DNA from: Actinomycetes bacterium
Lineage (GTDB): Bacteria; Actinomycetota; Actinomycetes; Streptosporangiales; Streptosporangiaceae
Length of the DNA: 44,537 bases
Assembly: GCA_021792405.1 (NCBI GenBank)
Contig: JAJYUU010000015.1
Coordinates: 1-44,537 of the forward strand
Direction: 5' to 3'
Made by a program: the position numbers and the translations under genes. The notes under the pieces were generated by a model that worked only from the letters and a program-made list of their open reading frames with translations, was not told where the DNA came from and did not search any database. Below, in pieces: positions 33,671 through 42,325 of the stretch; the stretch's first letter is position 1, and each line of letters begins with the position of its first letter.

Positions 33671-36600
33671 CCTCCGCCGTTTCCGCCAGCCAGGTCTTCG
33701 CCTCCATCCGCGTCGTCGGCGGCCTGCTGCCCGCCGACATGCTGGCCCGGATCGCCGACGGCAAGGACATCTCCGGCTCCAGGCCGGCCGATTACCACGT
33801 CGTCGGCGCCCGGTCCGTCCAGGACGACGCCGAGCGGCACTGGGACTACCTGAAGGGCGCCTGGCGCACCGTACGCGCCGCCCTCGGCGACGACGGAAAC
33901 GATCCTGCCGGGCTGGCCACCGAGAACTGGCTGCTGCCGCTGTTCGAAGAGCACGGCTTCGGCCGCCTGCAGCGGCTGCCGGCCGGAATCCACGCCAGCG
34001 ACCAGGCGCCCGCATTCCCGGTCTCCCACCGGTGGGAGCACCTCCTGGTCCACCTCGCCGGCTGGGGCTCCGACCTGGATCACCGCCTGGCAAGCGGTGG
34101 CCTGCCACCGCAGTCCATGGTCCAGGAATGCCTGAACCGGTCCCCGGCGCACCTGTGGGGGATCCTGGCCAACGGCCGGCACCTGCGCATCCTGCGCGAC
34201 TCGACCTCCCTGGTTGGCAGCTCCTACATCGACATCGACCTGGAGGCCATGTTCGACGGCGAGCTGTTCGCCGAGTTCCTCGTCCTGTACCGGCTGCTGC
34301 ACGTCTCCCGGTACGAGATCCCTGACGGCGCCGCGCCGTCCGCCTGCCGGATGGAACGCTGGCGCACCGAGGCCATCGAGGCCGGCACCCGCGCTCTCGA
34401 TCAGCTGCGCGACGGCGTGCAGAACGCGATCGCCCACCTCGGCACCGGGTTCCTTCGCCAACCCGCCAACACCCGGCTGCGCGACGACCTCGACGCCGAC
34501 CTGTTCAAGCGCGCCCTGCTCCGGCTGGTGTACCGGCTACTGTTCTGGTTTGTTGCCGAGGACCGCGACGTCCTCCACGCGCCGGGCGTCAACGAGAACG
34601 CCAGGAGCCGGTACGAGAAGTACTTCTCCTCCAGACGACTGCGTGAAGTCGCGGTGCGCCGCGCGGGCACCACCCACGGCGACCTCTGGCAGGCCGTACG
34701 CCTCGTGCTGCGGGGCCTCGGCGACGAGAACGGCCTGCCGCAGCTTGGCCTGCCTGGCCTCGGCGGCATCTACGACGACACCGGAACCGATCAGATCCTG
34801 CACGGCCTGGAACTGTCCAACGAGCACTTGCTCGGCGCGATCCGCTCCCTGGCCCGCGTCCACGACCCATCCACCCGGCGGTACCGACCCGTCGACTACC
34901 GCAACCTCGGCGCCGAGGAACTCGGCTCCATCTACGAGTCCCTCCTCGAACTGGTCCCGAGATGGAGCAAGGAAGAGCGCCGGTTCCTCCTCGACGTGAT
35001 GCCAGGCAACGAGCGCAAGAGCACCGGCTCCTACTACACCCCCACCTCGCTCATCGACTGCCTGCTAGACACGTCGCTCGATCCCGTCCTCGACGACGCC
35101 CAGAAACGCGTCGAGACCGCGGCGACCGCCGCTGGGGAAGACCCCGCGGCCGCGATCGCGAATGCGCTGCTCTCGGTCACCGTCTGCGACCCCGCCTGCG
35201 GATCCGGGCACTTCCTGGTCGCCGCCGCCCGGCGCATCGCCAAGCGCCTCGCCATGGTTCGCGAGCACAACCCCGAACCGACCCTCGAAGCGCTGCGAAC
35301 CGCGCTCCGCGATGTCGTCACCCACTGCATTTACGGCGTGGACATCAACCCCATGGCAGTCGAGCTCGCCAAGGTCTCCTTGTGGCTGGAGGCGCTCGAA
35401 CCCGGCAAGCCGCTGGGCTTCCTCGACGCCCGCATCAAGTGTGGCAACGCGCTGATAGGCACGACACCAACCCTGATCGCTGGCGGTATCCCTGACGATG
35501 CATTCAAGCCCGTCGAGGGCGACGACCCGCAGTGGGCGGCGTCACTGCGCAGGGCCAACGCCAAAGACAACTCGCAGCAGGACGAGCTGTTCACCGACCA
35601 GGCCATCTTCTCCCAGTCGAACGAAAAGCTCGCTGCGCAGCTCACCCGGATCGCCACGGCACCGGACGCTTCCCTGCATGACGTGCACCGCCAGGCCGCC
35701 GCCTACCGCGCGTGGGAAGAATCCCCCGAGTACCTCCACGCACGGCAGATCGCCGACGCCTGGTGCGCCGCCGTCACCTGGATCAAGACCAGAGAGGCGC
35801 CCCCCGCTATCGTCAACCGGGTCTTCCGGGCACTGCGCGAGCAAGGCGCCTTCGCCATCCCCCCGGCGACGAGCACCGAGATCGAGCGGCTCCGCACCGA
35901 GTTCGGCTTCTTCCACTGGCACCTTGAGTTCCCGGACATCTTCCGCGTGCCCGACGGCCCTGACCCGGCCGCCGATGCGGCCACCGGCTGGGCGGGCGGC
36001 TTTAGCTGCGTCCTCGGTAACCCGCCGTGGGACAAGGTCGATTTCGAGGACAAGAAGTACTTCAGCGTGGTTGAGCCATCCATCGCCGCGCTAGCCGGGC
36101 AGGCGCGGCGCAGCCGTATCACCGCGTGGCAGCTGGAGAACCCAGACGATGGCGCGCGCTACCGTGCCGCGCGGCGCAAGGTCAAGTCCACGTTCGCCTT
36201 CGCCAGTAGCTCCGCCGCGTTCCCGCTGTCCGCTAGGGGCCTGACCGTCAAGGGCGTCAACTCGCTGCAGACCGACCAGCTGTTCGCCGAGCGGTTTGCG
36301 GCGATCACCGCGCCTGACGGTCGTTCTGGCTGCATCATCCCGACCGCGATCGCGACCGGCGCCGGCGGCCAGTACCTGTTCCGCGAATTCACCGAGCGTG
36401 GTGCCGTCGCGTCGCTGTACGACTTCGAGAACCGCAAGCAGCTCTTTCCTGACGTGGACTCCCGCCAGAAGTTCTGCCTGCTTTCACTGGCTGGCAAGGC
36501 TGTGCGCGAGCCCGCCGCGCGGTTCGCCTTCTTCCTGCTCGATGCAGCCGAGCTCGACGACCCTGGCCGGGTCTTCGCGCTCAGCCCGGCCGAGATCGCC

Positions 36601-37758
36601 TTGCTCAACCCGAATACCGGGACGCTGCCGATCTTCCGTAGCCGCCGGGACGCCGACGTCACTGCCGCGATCTACCGCCGGATCCCGGTGCTGTGGGACG
36701 AGACGAAGTCAGACGGCAACCCCTGGGGCATCATCGTCAAGAATCTCTTCAACATGACCGACGACTCCGACCTGTTCCGCACCCGCGAGGAACTGGAGGC
36801 CGACGGCTGGGAGCTGGAAGGCAACGTCTTCGCCCGCGCCGGGAAGCGCATGCTGCCGTTGTACGAGGCGAAGATGGCCGATTTCTTCAACCATCGCGCT
36901 GCCGACGTGGTCAAGAGCGAGACGGCGGTCAATCGCCAGAACCAACCCCGGTACCTCACCGTGAAAGAGCTTCAAGATCCCGCCAGATCGGCGATACCGC
37001 TGTACTGGATCATCGACGAAGGGCTGATTCCCACCTGCCGGAACGGCAGGAACGTAAAGGTTCCGGGGGTCTCCGAGCGCCTTGCGGAGCTGGAGTGGGA
37101 GCGAGGCTGGCTGTGCGGGTGGTGTGATGTCACGGCCTCGACCAATGAACGCACCGCGATCCCGGCCTTCGTGCCGCGCGCGGCAGTGGGCCACACCATG
37201 CCGTTGATGCTCCCGAGCATCGCCCCTATCCTGGCTGCCGCACTCATCGCAGCGCAGAGTTCGCTGGTCTTCGATTTCGCCAGTCGGCAGAAGATCGACG
37301 GCACCCACATGAAGGTGTTCATCTGGAAGCAGTTGCCCGTCCCAACTCCGGCCACGCTGGAACCTCACATGGGGTTCCTCACCCCTCGCGTCCTTGAACT
37401 CGTCTACACCGCCTACGACATGGCACCCCTCGCATGCGACTTGGGCGACGGCGGCGCTCCGTTCGTCTGGGACGAGGAGCGCCGGGCGCAGATCCGCGCC
37501 GAGCTCGATGCCTTCTTCTTCCGCCTGTACAGGATCGAGCGGGACGACGTCGACTACATCATGGAGACGTTCCAGACCGAAAGCGGCGGACTCAAAAACA
37601 ATGACATCGCCAAGTACGGCACGTACCGCACCAAGGACCTCATCCTGGAGGTCTACGACCGCATGTCCGCCGCGGACGCCGCGGACGTGCCGTACGAGAC
37701 GACGATCATGCCTCCTCCTGGCGATGGACCTCGCCACCCCGCCAGTGGCAGCCAGTAG
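33667..37758 (+). CDS. drmMI: DrmMI/Eco57I-like N6-adenine DNA methyltransferase
   Basis: A 1,363-residue class I methyltransferase: motif I DPACGSGHFL (about 508-517) and the Eco57I-type catalytic NPPWDKV (about 784-790), both intact. 'YTPTSLIDCLL' precedes motif I. The C-terminal region has 'YEAKMADFFNHRAADVV' (about 1064-1080), typical of type IIG, BREX and DISARM methylases and probably target recognition. No PD-(D/E)XK nuclease motif was seen in the N-terminus. It should add N6-methyl-adenine to host DNA to protect it. GTG 33667 overlaps the preceding TGA as GTGA. This is the only clearly catalytic methylase in the superlocus, given the altered motif in the first gene of the arm. Confidence 0.85.
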   Translation: MTSAVSASQVFASIRVVGGLLPADMLARIADGKDISGSRPADYHVVGARSVQDDAERHWDYLKGAWRTVRAALGDDGNDPAGLATENWLLPLFEEHGFGRLQRLPAGIHASDQAPAFPVSHRWEHLLVHLAGWGSDLDHRLASGGLPPQSMVQECLNRSPAHLWGILANGRHLRILRDSTSLVGSSYIDIDLEAMFDGELFAEFLVLYRLLHVSRYEIPDGAAPSACRMERWRTEAIEAGTRALDQLRDGVQNAIAHLGTGFLRQPANTRLRDDLDADLFKRALLRLVYRLLFWFVAEDRDVLHAPGVNENARSRYEKYFSSRRLREVAVRRAGTTHGDLWQAVRLVLRGLGDENGLPQLGLPGLGGIYDDTGTDQILHGLELSNEHLLGAIRSLARVHDPSTRRYRPVDYRNLGAEELGSIYESLLELVPRWSKEERRFLLDVMPGNERKSTGSYYTPTSLIDCLLDTSLDPVLDDAQKRVETAATAAGEDPAAAIANALLSVTVCDPACGSGHFLVAAARRIAKRLAMVREHNPEPTLEALRTALRDVVTHCIYGVDINPMAVELAKVSLWLEALEPGKPLGFLDARIKCGNALIGTTPTLIAGGIPDDAFKPVEGDDPQWAASLRRANAKDNSQQDELFTDQAIFSQSNEKLAAQLTRIATAPDASLHDVHRQAAAYRAWEESPEYLHARQIADAWCAAVTWIKTREAPPAIVNRVFRALREQGAFAIPPATSTEIERLRTEFGFFHWHLEFPDIFRVPDGPDPAADAATGWAGGFSCVLGNPPWDKVDFEDKKYFSVVEPSIAALAGQARRSRITAWQLENPDDGARYRAARRKVKSTFAFASSSAAFPLSARGLTVKGVNSLQTDQLFAERFAAITAPDGRSGCIIPTAIATGAGGQYLFREFTERGAVASLYDFENRKQLFPDVDSRQKFCLLSLAGKAVREPAARFAFFLLDAAELDDPGRVFALSPAEIALLNPNTGTLPIFRSRRDADVTAAIYRRIPVLWDETKSDGNPWGIIVKNLFNMTDDSDLFRTREELEADGWELEGNVFARAGKRMLPLYEAKMADFFNHRAADVVKSETAVNRQNQPRYLTVKELQDPARSAIPLYWIIDEGLIPTCRNGRNVKVPGVSERLAELEWERGWLCGWCDVTASTNERTAIPAFVPRAAVGHTMPLMLPSIAPILAAALIAAQSSLVFDFASRQKIDGTHMKVFIWKQLPVPTPATLEPHMGFLTPRVLELVYTAYDMAPLACDLGDGGAPFVWDEERRAQIRAELDAFFFRLYRIERDDVDYIMETFQTESGGLKNNDIAKYGTYRTKDLILEVYDRMSAADAADVPYETTIMPPPGDGPRHPASGSQ

Positions 37759-37763
37759 GCTGC
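37748..37763 (+). terminator. Candidate hairpin at the end of the methyltransferase gene
   Basis: GCAGCC (37748-37753) and GGCTGC (37758-37763) pair perfectly around AGTA, with the TAG stop inside the loop and stem. No T-tract follows. It may end the plus-arm transcript or protect its 3' end. The 11-base GCTGCGTCAGC starting at 37759 is repeated at 37838-37848. Confidence 0.3.
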
Positions 37764-37941
37764 GTCAGCAGTTGCGCAGGAGTTCGCGCACCATCCCCCG
37801 CACCCAGGCGGCATCCCCAGGCCGGCTGCAGCCACTTGCTGCGTCAGCGCGAAGTTCCGCGGACACGTACTGTCGGCACCTGCGGCTACTGTGAGTGGCG
37901 TAGGGGCCGGGCTCACCGGCGCGCTCAGGAGGAGTGCCGAA

Positions 37942-38115
37942 ATGGCGAAGGGCAAGGGGCCTGGCGGCTTCGGGGGATGGCTCGCAGTGGCTGGCTTGGC
38001 CAGCCACGTGTTCCAGGCGATCAGACACCAGAACACCTGCCCGAGGTGCCGCGACCGGGACCTCATTGAGATCCTTTTCGACGTCGCCCACCTCTGGGGG
38101 CTTGAGGGCGCCTGA
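37942..38115 (+). CDS. Small CxxC protein of unknown function
   Basis: A 57-residue protein starting MAKGKGPGGFGGW, with 'VFQAIRHQNTCPRCRDRDL' in the middle and a hydrophobic C-terminal helix (IEILFDVAHLWGL). One CxxC pair could bind half a zinc site or act in a dimer. AGGAGG lies nine bases before the ATG, strong support for translation, and the ~180-base gap after the methyltransferase suggests its own transcription or a tail of the plus arm. No family recognised. Confidence 0.5.
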   Translation: MAKGKGPGGFGGWLAVAGLASHVFQAIRHQNTCPRCRDRDLIEILFDVAHLWGLEGA

Positions 38116-38117
38116 GA

Positions 38118-38536
38118 TCACGGTCCGGTAGTCCGGGCGGTGATCGTCTGGAGCCGCTGCTCGAAGTGGCTGCGGGCTTTCTCAGCGTTGCTGCCGGTGA
38201 TCGCTAACGTGGCAACAGGGGCGGTGATGATGACATCCGTCAGTTCGTCGAGCAGGTCGTCGCGGGTGCGGCACACCCCTTGCGCTTGTTCCCCCGCATC
38301 CTGATCAGCGCCTCAGCGGCCTCGCCGACCTCCTCGGCGAGCTTGAGGAGGCAGATCTCGGTCGCCACCTCGCCGTGGTGCTCATGCAGACGCTTCCGGC
38401 TATTCCGTCGTCGGCGTTCGCCAGCAGCCGGCGAGGCGCGCTGTGTTCCGGTGGGCAGGCCGTTACGCTGCCCGTCATCGCCGTTGGGTGGAACGGGAGG
38501 CAGGGTGCCGGCCGGGTTGTGCGAGATCGAGGTCAA
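38118..38536 (-). pseudogene. MazG-like NTP pyrophosphohydrolase, frameshifted
   Basis: One frame carries 'EICLLKLAEEVGEAAEALIRMRGNKRKG', the first MazG helix with EExxE-type metal ligands; the other carries 'TRDDLLDELTDVIITA', the second helix with its Asp/Glu ligands, then a normal tail ending at 38118. The frames join at a GGGG run near 38275-38278: one more G would give a continuous MazG-like protein (KRKGVCRTRDD). As written the first frame stops at 38240 after the first helix. The true start is unclear; the homology begins near 38400 and the frame is open to 38536, overlapping the divergent CYTH start. Either a recent inactivating deletion or a sequencing error in a homopolymer. MazG proteins hydrolyse (d)NTPs to NMP and PPi. 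Confidence 0.7.
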
Positions 38537-39059
38537 GTACCGGATCGGTGACCTGCTAGCGCTGGAGCGTGCGCTCGCGCATCGCGGCGTGGTCCTGTCG
38601 GAGCCGTTGCGCCAGGATGATCAGGCGTACGCCGAGCGGGGCTGGACCTATGGCCAGCCCAAGGCCGGGGTGACGTTCGCCCGGCTACGCACGCAGGGCG
38701 GCCGCCACCTGTTCACGGTCAAGCGCCCGCTGGACAACGAGATGGCGTGCGTGGAGCACGAGACCGAGGTCACGGACCGGGCGGCGATGCACCGGGCGGT
38801 GCTGGCGATGGGCTTTGTGCCGACGGCGCGGATCGTGAAGATACGGCGGACCGCGGCGATGGGGGACGTCGCGGTCTGCGTCGACGATGTTGAGCGGGCT
38901 GGCTTGTTCCTGGAGATGGAGAGGCTGGTCGGTGCCGGATCGGCCGCGCTGGCAGTACAGGCCGAACTTGACGGCATCGCGTGCTCGCTGGGCGTGCCTA
39001 TGCAGCGCGTGTCGGATACCTACGACTCGCTGGTGCGAGCCCACGCGGTGAGCGCCTAG
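38505..39059 (+). CDS. CYTH-domain phosphohydrolase/adenylate cyclase-like protein
   Basis: A 184-residue protein with the CYTH signature ExExK at E7-I-E9-V-K11, then alternating charged strands including 'TFARLRTQGG', 'LFTVKRPLDN', 'EHETEV', 'KIRRTA' and 'VCVDDVERAGLFLEME', which build the tunnel of triphosphate-tunnel metalloenzymes. Members hydrolyse thiamine triphosphate or inorganic triphosphate, or make cAMP (CyaB class IV); the specific substrate cannot be read from sequence. GTG 38505 has GGGAGG four bases upstream. Its TAG stop and that of the convergent endonuclease-fold gene share the same CTAG (39056-39059). Confidence 0.85.
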   Translation: MPAGLCEIEVKYRIGDLLALERALAHRGVVLSEPLRQDDQAYAERGWTYGQPKAGVTFARLRTQGGRHLFTVKRPLDNEMACVEHETEVTDRAAMHRAVLAMGFVPTARIVKIRRTAAMGDVAVCVDDVERAGLFLEMERLVGAGSAALAVQAELDGIACSLGVPMQRVSDTYDSLVRAHAVSA

Positions 39060-39874
39060 AACAGGGTCAGTGTGCCGTCGGTGGCCGTTTCGGTCCCGGC
39101 GGGATCGACGGTTACCAGCGGCGTGGCGTCAGCGTGCAGGGTAAGTGTCATCGCCGCGTGGTCGGTCAGGCCGACCTGGCGGGTCTCGTGGAGGTACGAG
39201 CACGTGCCGATCAGGCCGGCGAGGCCCGGCCCGACATGGAGGTAGTCGTAGCGGTAGCCGTCTCCGGTGCGGCCGATCCAGCTGTACGCCTGCTCGCCCG
39301 GTGCGACGAGATCATAGGCGTCGACCAGCCCGCGTTCGCGCAGTCCTTCGAGCAGCCCGAACTCGAACGGCAGGAACCCTGGATGCAAGGGCCGGTGGGT
39401 TCTGCCGATGACGTTGTAGTCGCCGCCCAGCACCAGGTGCTCGCGGAGATTCCCCGGGAGCTTGTCGCATGCTTCGACGAGGGTGCGGATGAACCGCTGT
39501 TTGCGCTCGGTCTTGCCGGCGCTGCGGTCGCGGCTGGGGACGTACACGCCGATCACCGAGATGGCCGGATCGGTGCGTAGCACGGCGGCAGATACCCGGC
39601 ACGGGACGCTGACCGCCGCGAACTCGGCAGACAGGTCCCGGGCCACGCCGACACGGCTGATGAGCGCGCTGCCGCGCTCGCCGTCGGCGTCGGGGGTCTT
39701 GATCACCGTGAACCCCGCGCGGCGGAACCGGTCGAGCAGCCACGACGTGCCGGGCCCGGCGCTGGTCTCGGTGATCACGAGCACTTCTTCGGGCCGCCGG
39801 GCGAGCCAGTCGAGCAGCAGGCGGGCGCGTTCCGGCGAGGCGGCGCCGATGTTCACGGTCAGCACGGACAGCAC
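39056..39874 (-). CDS. Endonuclease/exonuclease/phosphatase (EEP) family protein
   Basis: A 272-residue EEP-fold protein: N8 in 'LTVNIG', E in 'VITET' (about 36), 'ISVIGVYVPSRD' (about 104-115), D/N pair in 'VLGGDYNV' (about 147-154), 'YRYDYLHVG' (about 207-215) and 'LTDHAAM' (about 235-241) supply the metal and catalytic Asp-His. There is no signal peptide, so it is cytoplasmic. The fold acts on DNA (ExoIII), phosphodiesters or phospholipids; the small size suits a nuclease or nucleotide phosphatase. GTG 39874 lies two bases after the upstream kinase stop, so they are co-translated as the last two genes of a minus operon. Confidence 0.85.
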   Translation of the reverse strand: MLSVLTVNIGAASPERARLLLDWLARRPEEVLVITETSAGPGTSWLLDRFRRAGFTVIKTPDADGERGSALISRVGVARDLSAEFAAVSVPCRVSAAVLRTDPAISVIGVYVPSRDRSAGKTERKQRFIRTLVEACDKLPGNLREHLVLGGDYNVIGRTHRPLHPGFLPFEFGLLEGLRERGLVDAYDLVAPGEQAYSWIGRTGDGYRYDYLHVGPGLAGLIGTCSYLHETRQVGLTDHAAMTLTLHADATPLVTVDPAGTETATDGTLTLF

Positions 39875-39876
39875 TG

Positions 39877-40488
39877 TCAGCCTCCTTGCGGGCCCGGCTG
39901 CGGGCCGAGCCGGGCCATGATTTTCGCGGCGACGCCGTCGGGGTCCAGGCCCCGGCAGTCAATCCTGGCCTGGGGCCAGCCCCGCCGTGCCAGGAACCGG
40001 AAGGCGTCCCGGTACAGTGCCAGCTCGCGGCCGGGCGTCCCGTGCGCTTCCAGGCGGGATAGCGCGGGCCGCTGCAGCAGCCGGGCGGCAATCACCTCAG
40101 GGTCGTCTTCCAGGTAGACCGACATGCCGGGGACGGCGACGTGGGCGTTGTAGCTCCAGATCTCGGCCAGCCCGAGGCCATCCAGGCGCTGCAACACCAG
40201 CGAGGACTGGACATACCGGTCGGTGATGACGACCTTGCCCGCCCTCAGCGCCGGGGTGATCTCAGCCTCCAGGTGGGCGTAGCGGTCGGCGGCGACCGCC
40301 AGCGCCAGGGCCCGCCCGGTCAGGTAGGACTCGGCGGAGCGGACTAGGCGCCCGAGCGCTGTGGCGGACGGCTCGGTCGTCACGTGCACCGCGGTGCCGC
40401 GCGCCCGCAGCGCGGCAGCCAACCGGCCGGTGATGGTGGTCTTGCCGACGGCGTTCGGCCCTTCGATGGCGATGAAGCGCCCGGTCAC
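39877..40488 (-). CDS. Thymidylate-kinase-like nucleotide kinase
   Basis: A 203-residue P-loop kinase: 'FIAIEGPNAVGKTT' with GPNAVGKT at 10-17, 'TTEPS' (38-42) for substrate binding, and 'VITDRYVQSS' (DRY at about 96-98), as in TMK proteins that phosphorylate dTMP. The P-loop has Asn where housekeeping TMKs usually have Asp/Glu-Gly, and it is far from replication genes, so an accessory substrate is likely. GTG 40488 overlaps the radical SAM stop as GTGA. It would feed or protect a nucleotide made by the upstream enzyme. Confidence 0.8.
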   Translation of the reverse strand: MTGRFIAIEGPNAVGKTTITGRLAAALRARGTAVHVTTEPSATALGRLVRSAESYLTGRALALAVAADRYAHLEAEITPALRAGKVVITDRYVQSSLVLQRLDGLGLAEIWSYNAHVAVPGMSVYLEDDPEVIAARLLQRPALSRLEAHGTPGRELALYRDAFRFLARRGWPQARIDCRGLDPDGVAAKIMARLGPQPGPQGG

Positions 40489-41585
40489 TGCGGGCGTGGC
40501 CCGATCTGCAGCAGCGGGCTGGCCACGACGGGGCACTGCTCGCTGTCTACCTCGCCGATCGGCTGCCCGCGCGAGATCACCGCGGCGGGGCAGCCTTTCC
40601 CGCATGCGCTGTTCATGCCGCATGCCCTGCAGGTGTCGTTGGCGCCCATCGCCAGCCGGCCCGCGAGGTCGTATCGGTCGAGAGCCTTGGCGATCTCGCC
40701 GGCGAGGATGTTGCCGACCAGGAAATCGGTGTCCGGGTAGGCCGACTGCGGGGTCCGGGCGGCGAACACCAGGTACGGGCACACCGCGGTCAGCCCGTCG
40801 GCGAACACGTAGATCAGCTTGCCGGCGTCGCAGCCGGCCAGGGGCTTGTCGTCGTTGGGGAAGCGGATGTGCACTACGTCGATGCCCCGGGACCTGAAGC
40901 CTTCGGTCACGTCCTTGATCGCGCGCATTCTCGCCGTGCCGGCGGCCAGCTTCCCTTGGCTCTTGACACCGCGCCCGAACGCCGATAGCGGGTTCATCAG
41001 CACGTACTTCGCGCCGACCTCGACCGCGAACTCGCACAGCGCGGCGAACTCGCCCGGCTCGGTGAGCATGTTCGGCGTCGACAGCAGCCCTTGCAGCATG
41101 CCCGCTGCCGCGAACTTGCGCGTGGTCTGCAGCGTCGTGGCGAACGACGCCACGCTGCCGCGGAACTTGCCGTGGCTTTCCGGCCGGAAGCCGTCGAAGC
41201 TCACGTTCACGTGCACCGTCCCAGAGCTGGCCAGGTGCGCGATCTGCTCGTTGCTGGCGAGCGTGGCGTTGGTGCAGATGCCCAGCGGCAGCCCGAGCGC
41301 TACGACAGCGTCGCATATGGCTAGCAGGTCTGGGTGGGCGAACGGCTCCCCGCCGGTGAGCGTTACCCGCTCGACGCGGGCCCGCAGGAGCCGTGGCAGC
41401 ACCTTGTCCGCGATGTCCTGCCGCGACATGTGCTCGCCCCAGTTGCCGGACGAAACGAAGCAGTGCGCGCAGTGCAGGTTGCACCGCTCGGTGATCTGGA
41501 TCAGGGCTTTCCGGCCGTCGCCTTCCACCGAGGTCCGGAAGTAGCACGAGCTGGCCTGCGCGTCGATGATCAGCGATCGCCTCAT
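40485..41585 (-). CDS. Radical SAM/SPASM enzyme
   Basis: A 366-residue protein: CNLHCAHC (C35, C39, C42) binds the S-adenosylmethionine-cleaving 4Fe-4S cluster, 'TLTGGEP' (about 76-82) binds SAM, and a SPASM region with 'GCDAG...AVCPY', 'CRACGMNSACGKGC' and 'QCP' binds one or two auxiliary clusters. SPASM enzymes modify peptides or other substrates; no precursor peptide gene was seen next to it. Neighbours are an RsbW-like ATPase and a nucleotide kinase, so a nucleotide or a small molecule may be its substrate. AGGAGG lies seven bases before ATG 41585. The layout recalls viperin-kinase pairs, but viperins lack SPASM. Confidence 0.88.
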   Translation of the reverse strand: MRRSLIIDAQASSCYFRTSVEGDGRKALIQITERCNLHCAHCFVSSGNWGEHMSRQDIADKVLPRLLRARVERVTLTGGEPFAHPDLLAICDAVVALGLPLGICTNATLASNEQIAHLASSGTVHVNVSFDGFRPESHGKFRGSVASFATTLQTTRKFAAAGMLQGLLSTPNMLTEPGEFAALCEFAVEVGAKYVLMNPLSAFGRGVKSQGKLAAGTARMRAIKDVTEGFRSRGIDVVHIRFPNDDKPLAGCDAGKLIYVFADGLTAVCPYLVFAARTPQSAYPDTDFLVGNILAGEIAKALDRYDLAGRLAMGANDTCRACGMNSACGKGCPAAVISRGQPIGEVDSEQCPVVASPLLQIGPRPQ

Positions 41586-41633
41586 GACCCGGCCTCCTAT
41601 GCGCTCACCGGCGAGCTTGCGTAATGATCGTGC

Positions 41634-42269
41634 TCACCGCGGTTCCGCGCCTATCTGTGCCCATACGACTTTCCCGCCAAGGTGATGCGGGACGTACCAG
41701 TTCCACCGCGTGCTGGTAGCTTCCACCAGTAGCAGTCCCCGGCCATTTTCGGCGTCGCCGTCTGCGTCGATCCGCGCGGGCGGCTGCGGGCTGGAATCCC
41801 ATACCAGGATCAGCACGCTCCGCTTGTCCGACAGCAGCCACAGCCGCACAGGGGCCAAGAGTCCCAGCTCGCTGGTAGCGAGCACCGCGTTGGTGAGCAG
41901 CTCCGATACCACGAGTTCGGCGGTTTCGCCTGACTCGGTGAGGTTCCATTCCCGCAGCAGCTGGCGCACGTGCCGCCTGGCTCGGGGTACCGCGCTGGCC
42001 TGCGGACCGAGTTCCAGGAAGTTCTGAAGCGGCCACAGATCCGCCATGTCAGGCCCCGGCTGCGCCGCCAGGAGCGGAGCTGACGCCTGCGCGCGGCCGT
42101 CACCGCACCGGGGACCGAGCGTTTCGTCTTCGGCGAGGGTCGCGCGCCCGCCCGGCAGTCCTGCCTGGCCCGATTCCGCTTGGGCGCGGCGGAGGGCCAG
42201 ACGCGCCATTTCACGGGCGGCCTCGCGTAGCTGCGCCGCGACGCGGGCCGTTTGCACCGCCATTGCCAT
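41634..42269 (-). CDS. RsbW-like (HATPase_c) ATP-binding regulator
   Basis: Residues ~95-205 form a GHKL fold of the anti-sigma type: N box 'ELVVSELLTNAV' (about 119-130), G1 'LVWDSSPQPP' (about 156-165), G2 'GRGLLLVEA' (about 175-183). Actinomycetes hold many such kinases that bind sigma factors or anti-anti-sigma partners. The first ~74 residues are Ala/Arg-rich helix. ATG 42269 has no clear ribosome binding site; ATG 42047 ('MADLWPLQ') is an alternative giving the usual ~137-residue size. It heads the operon before the radical SAM gene, 48 bases upstream of it. Confidence 0.8.
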   Translation of the reverse strand: MAMAVQTARVAAQLREAAREMARLALRRAQAESGQAGLPGGRATLAEDETLGPRCGDGRAQASAPLLAAQPGPDMADLWPLQNFLELGPQASAVPRARRHVRQLLREWNLTESGETAELVVSELLTNAVLATSELGLLAPVRLWLLSDKRSVLILVWDSSPQPPARIDADGDAENGRGLLLVEATSTRWNWYVPHHLGGKVVWAQIGAEPR

Positions 42270-42325
42270 GACCGTCAGCCAATAACAGACGCGGCTCGCT
42301 GCGGGAGGTTGGCGGCGGGGGCAGA

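Noticed and set aside
22466-37758. A BREX type 2/Pgl system
   Set aside because: A kinase and a PglX-like methylase are present, but no PglZ phosphatase, PglY/BrxC ATPase or Lon-like protease was found.
40485-41585. A prokaryotic viperin
   Set aside because: The next gene is a nucleotide kinase as in many viperin loci, but the protein has a C-terminal SPASM-type cysteine cluster, which viperins lack.
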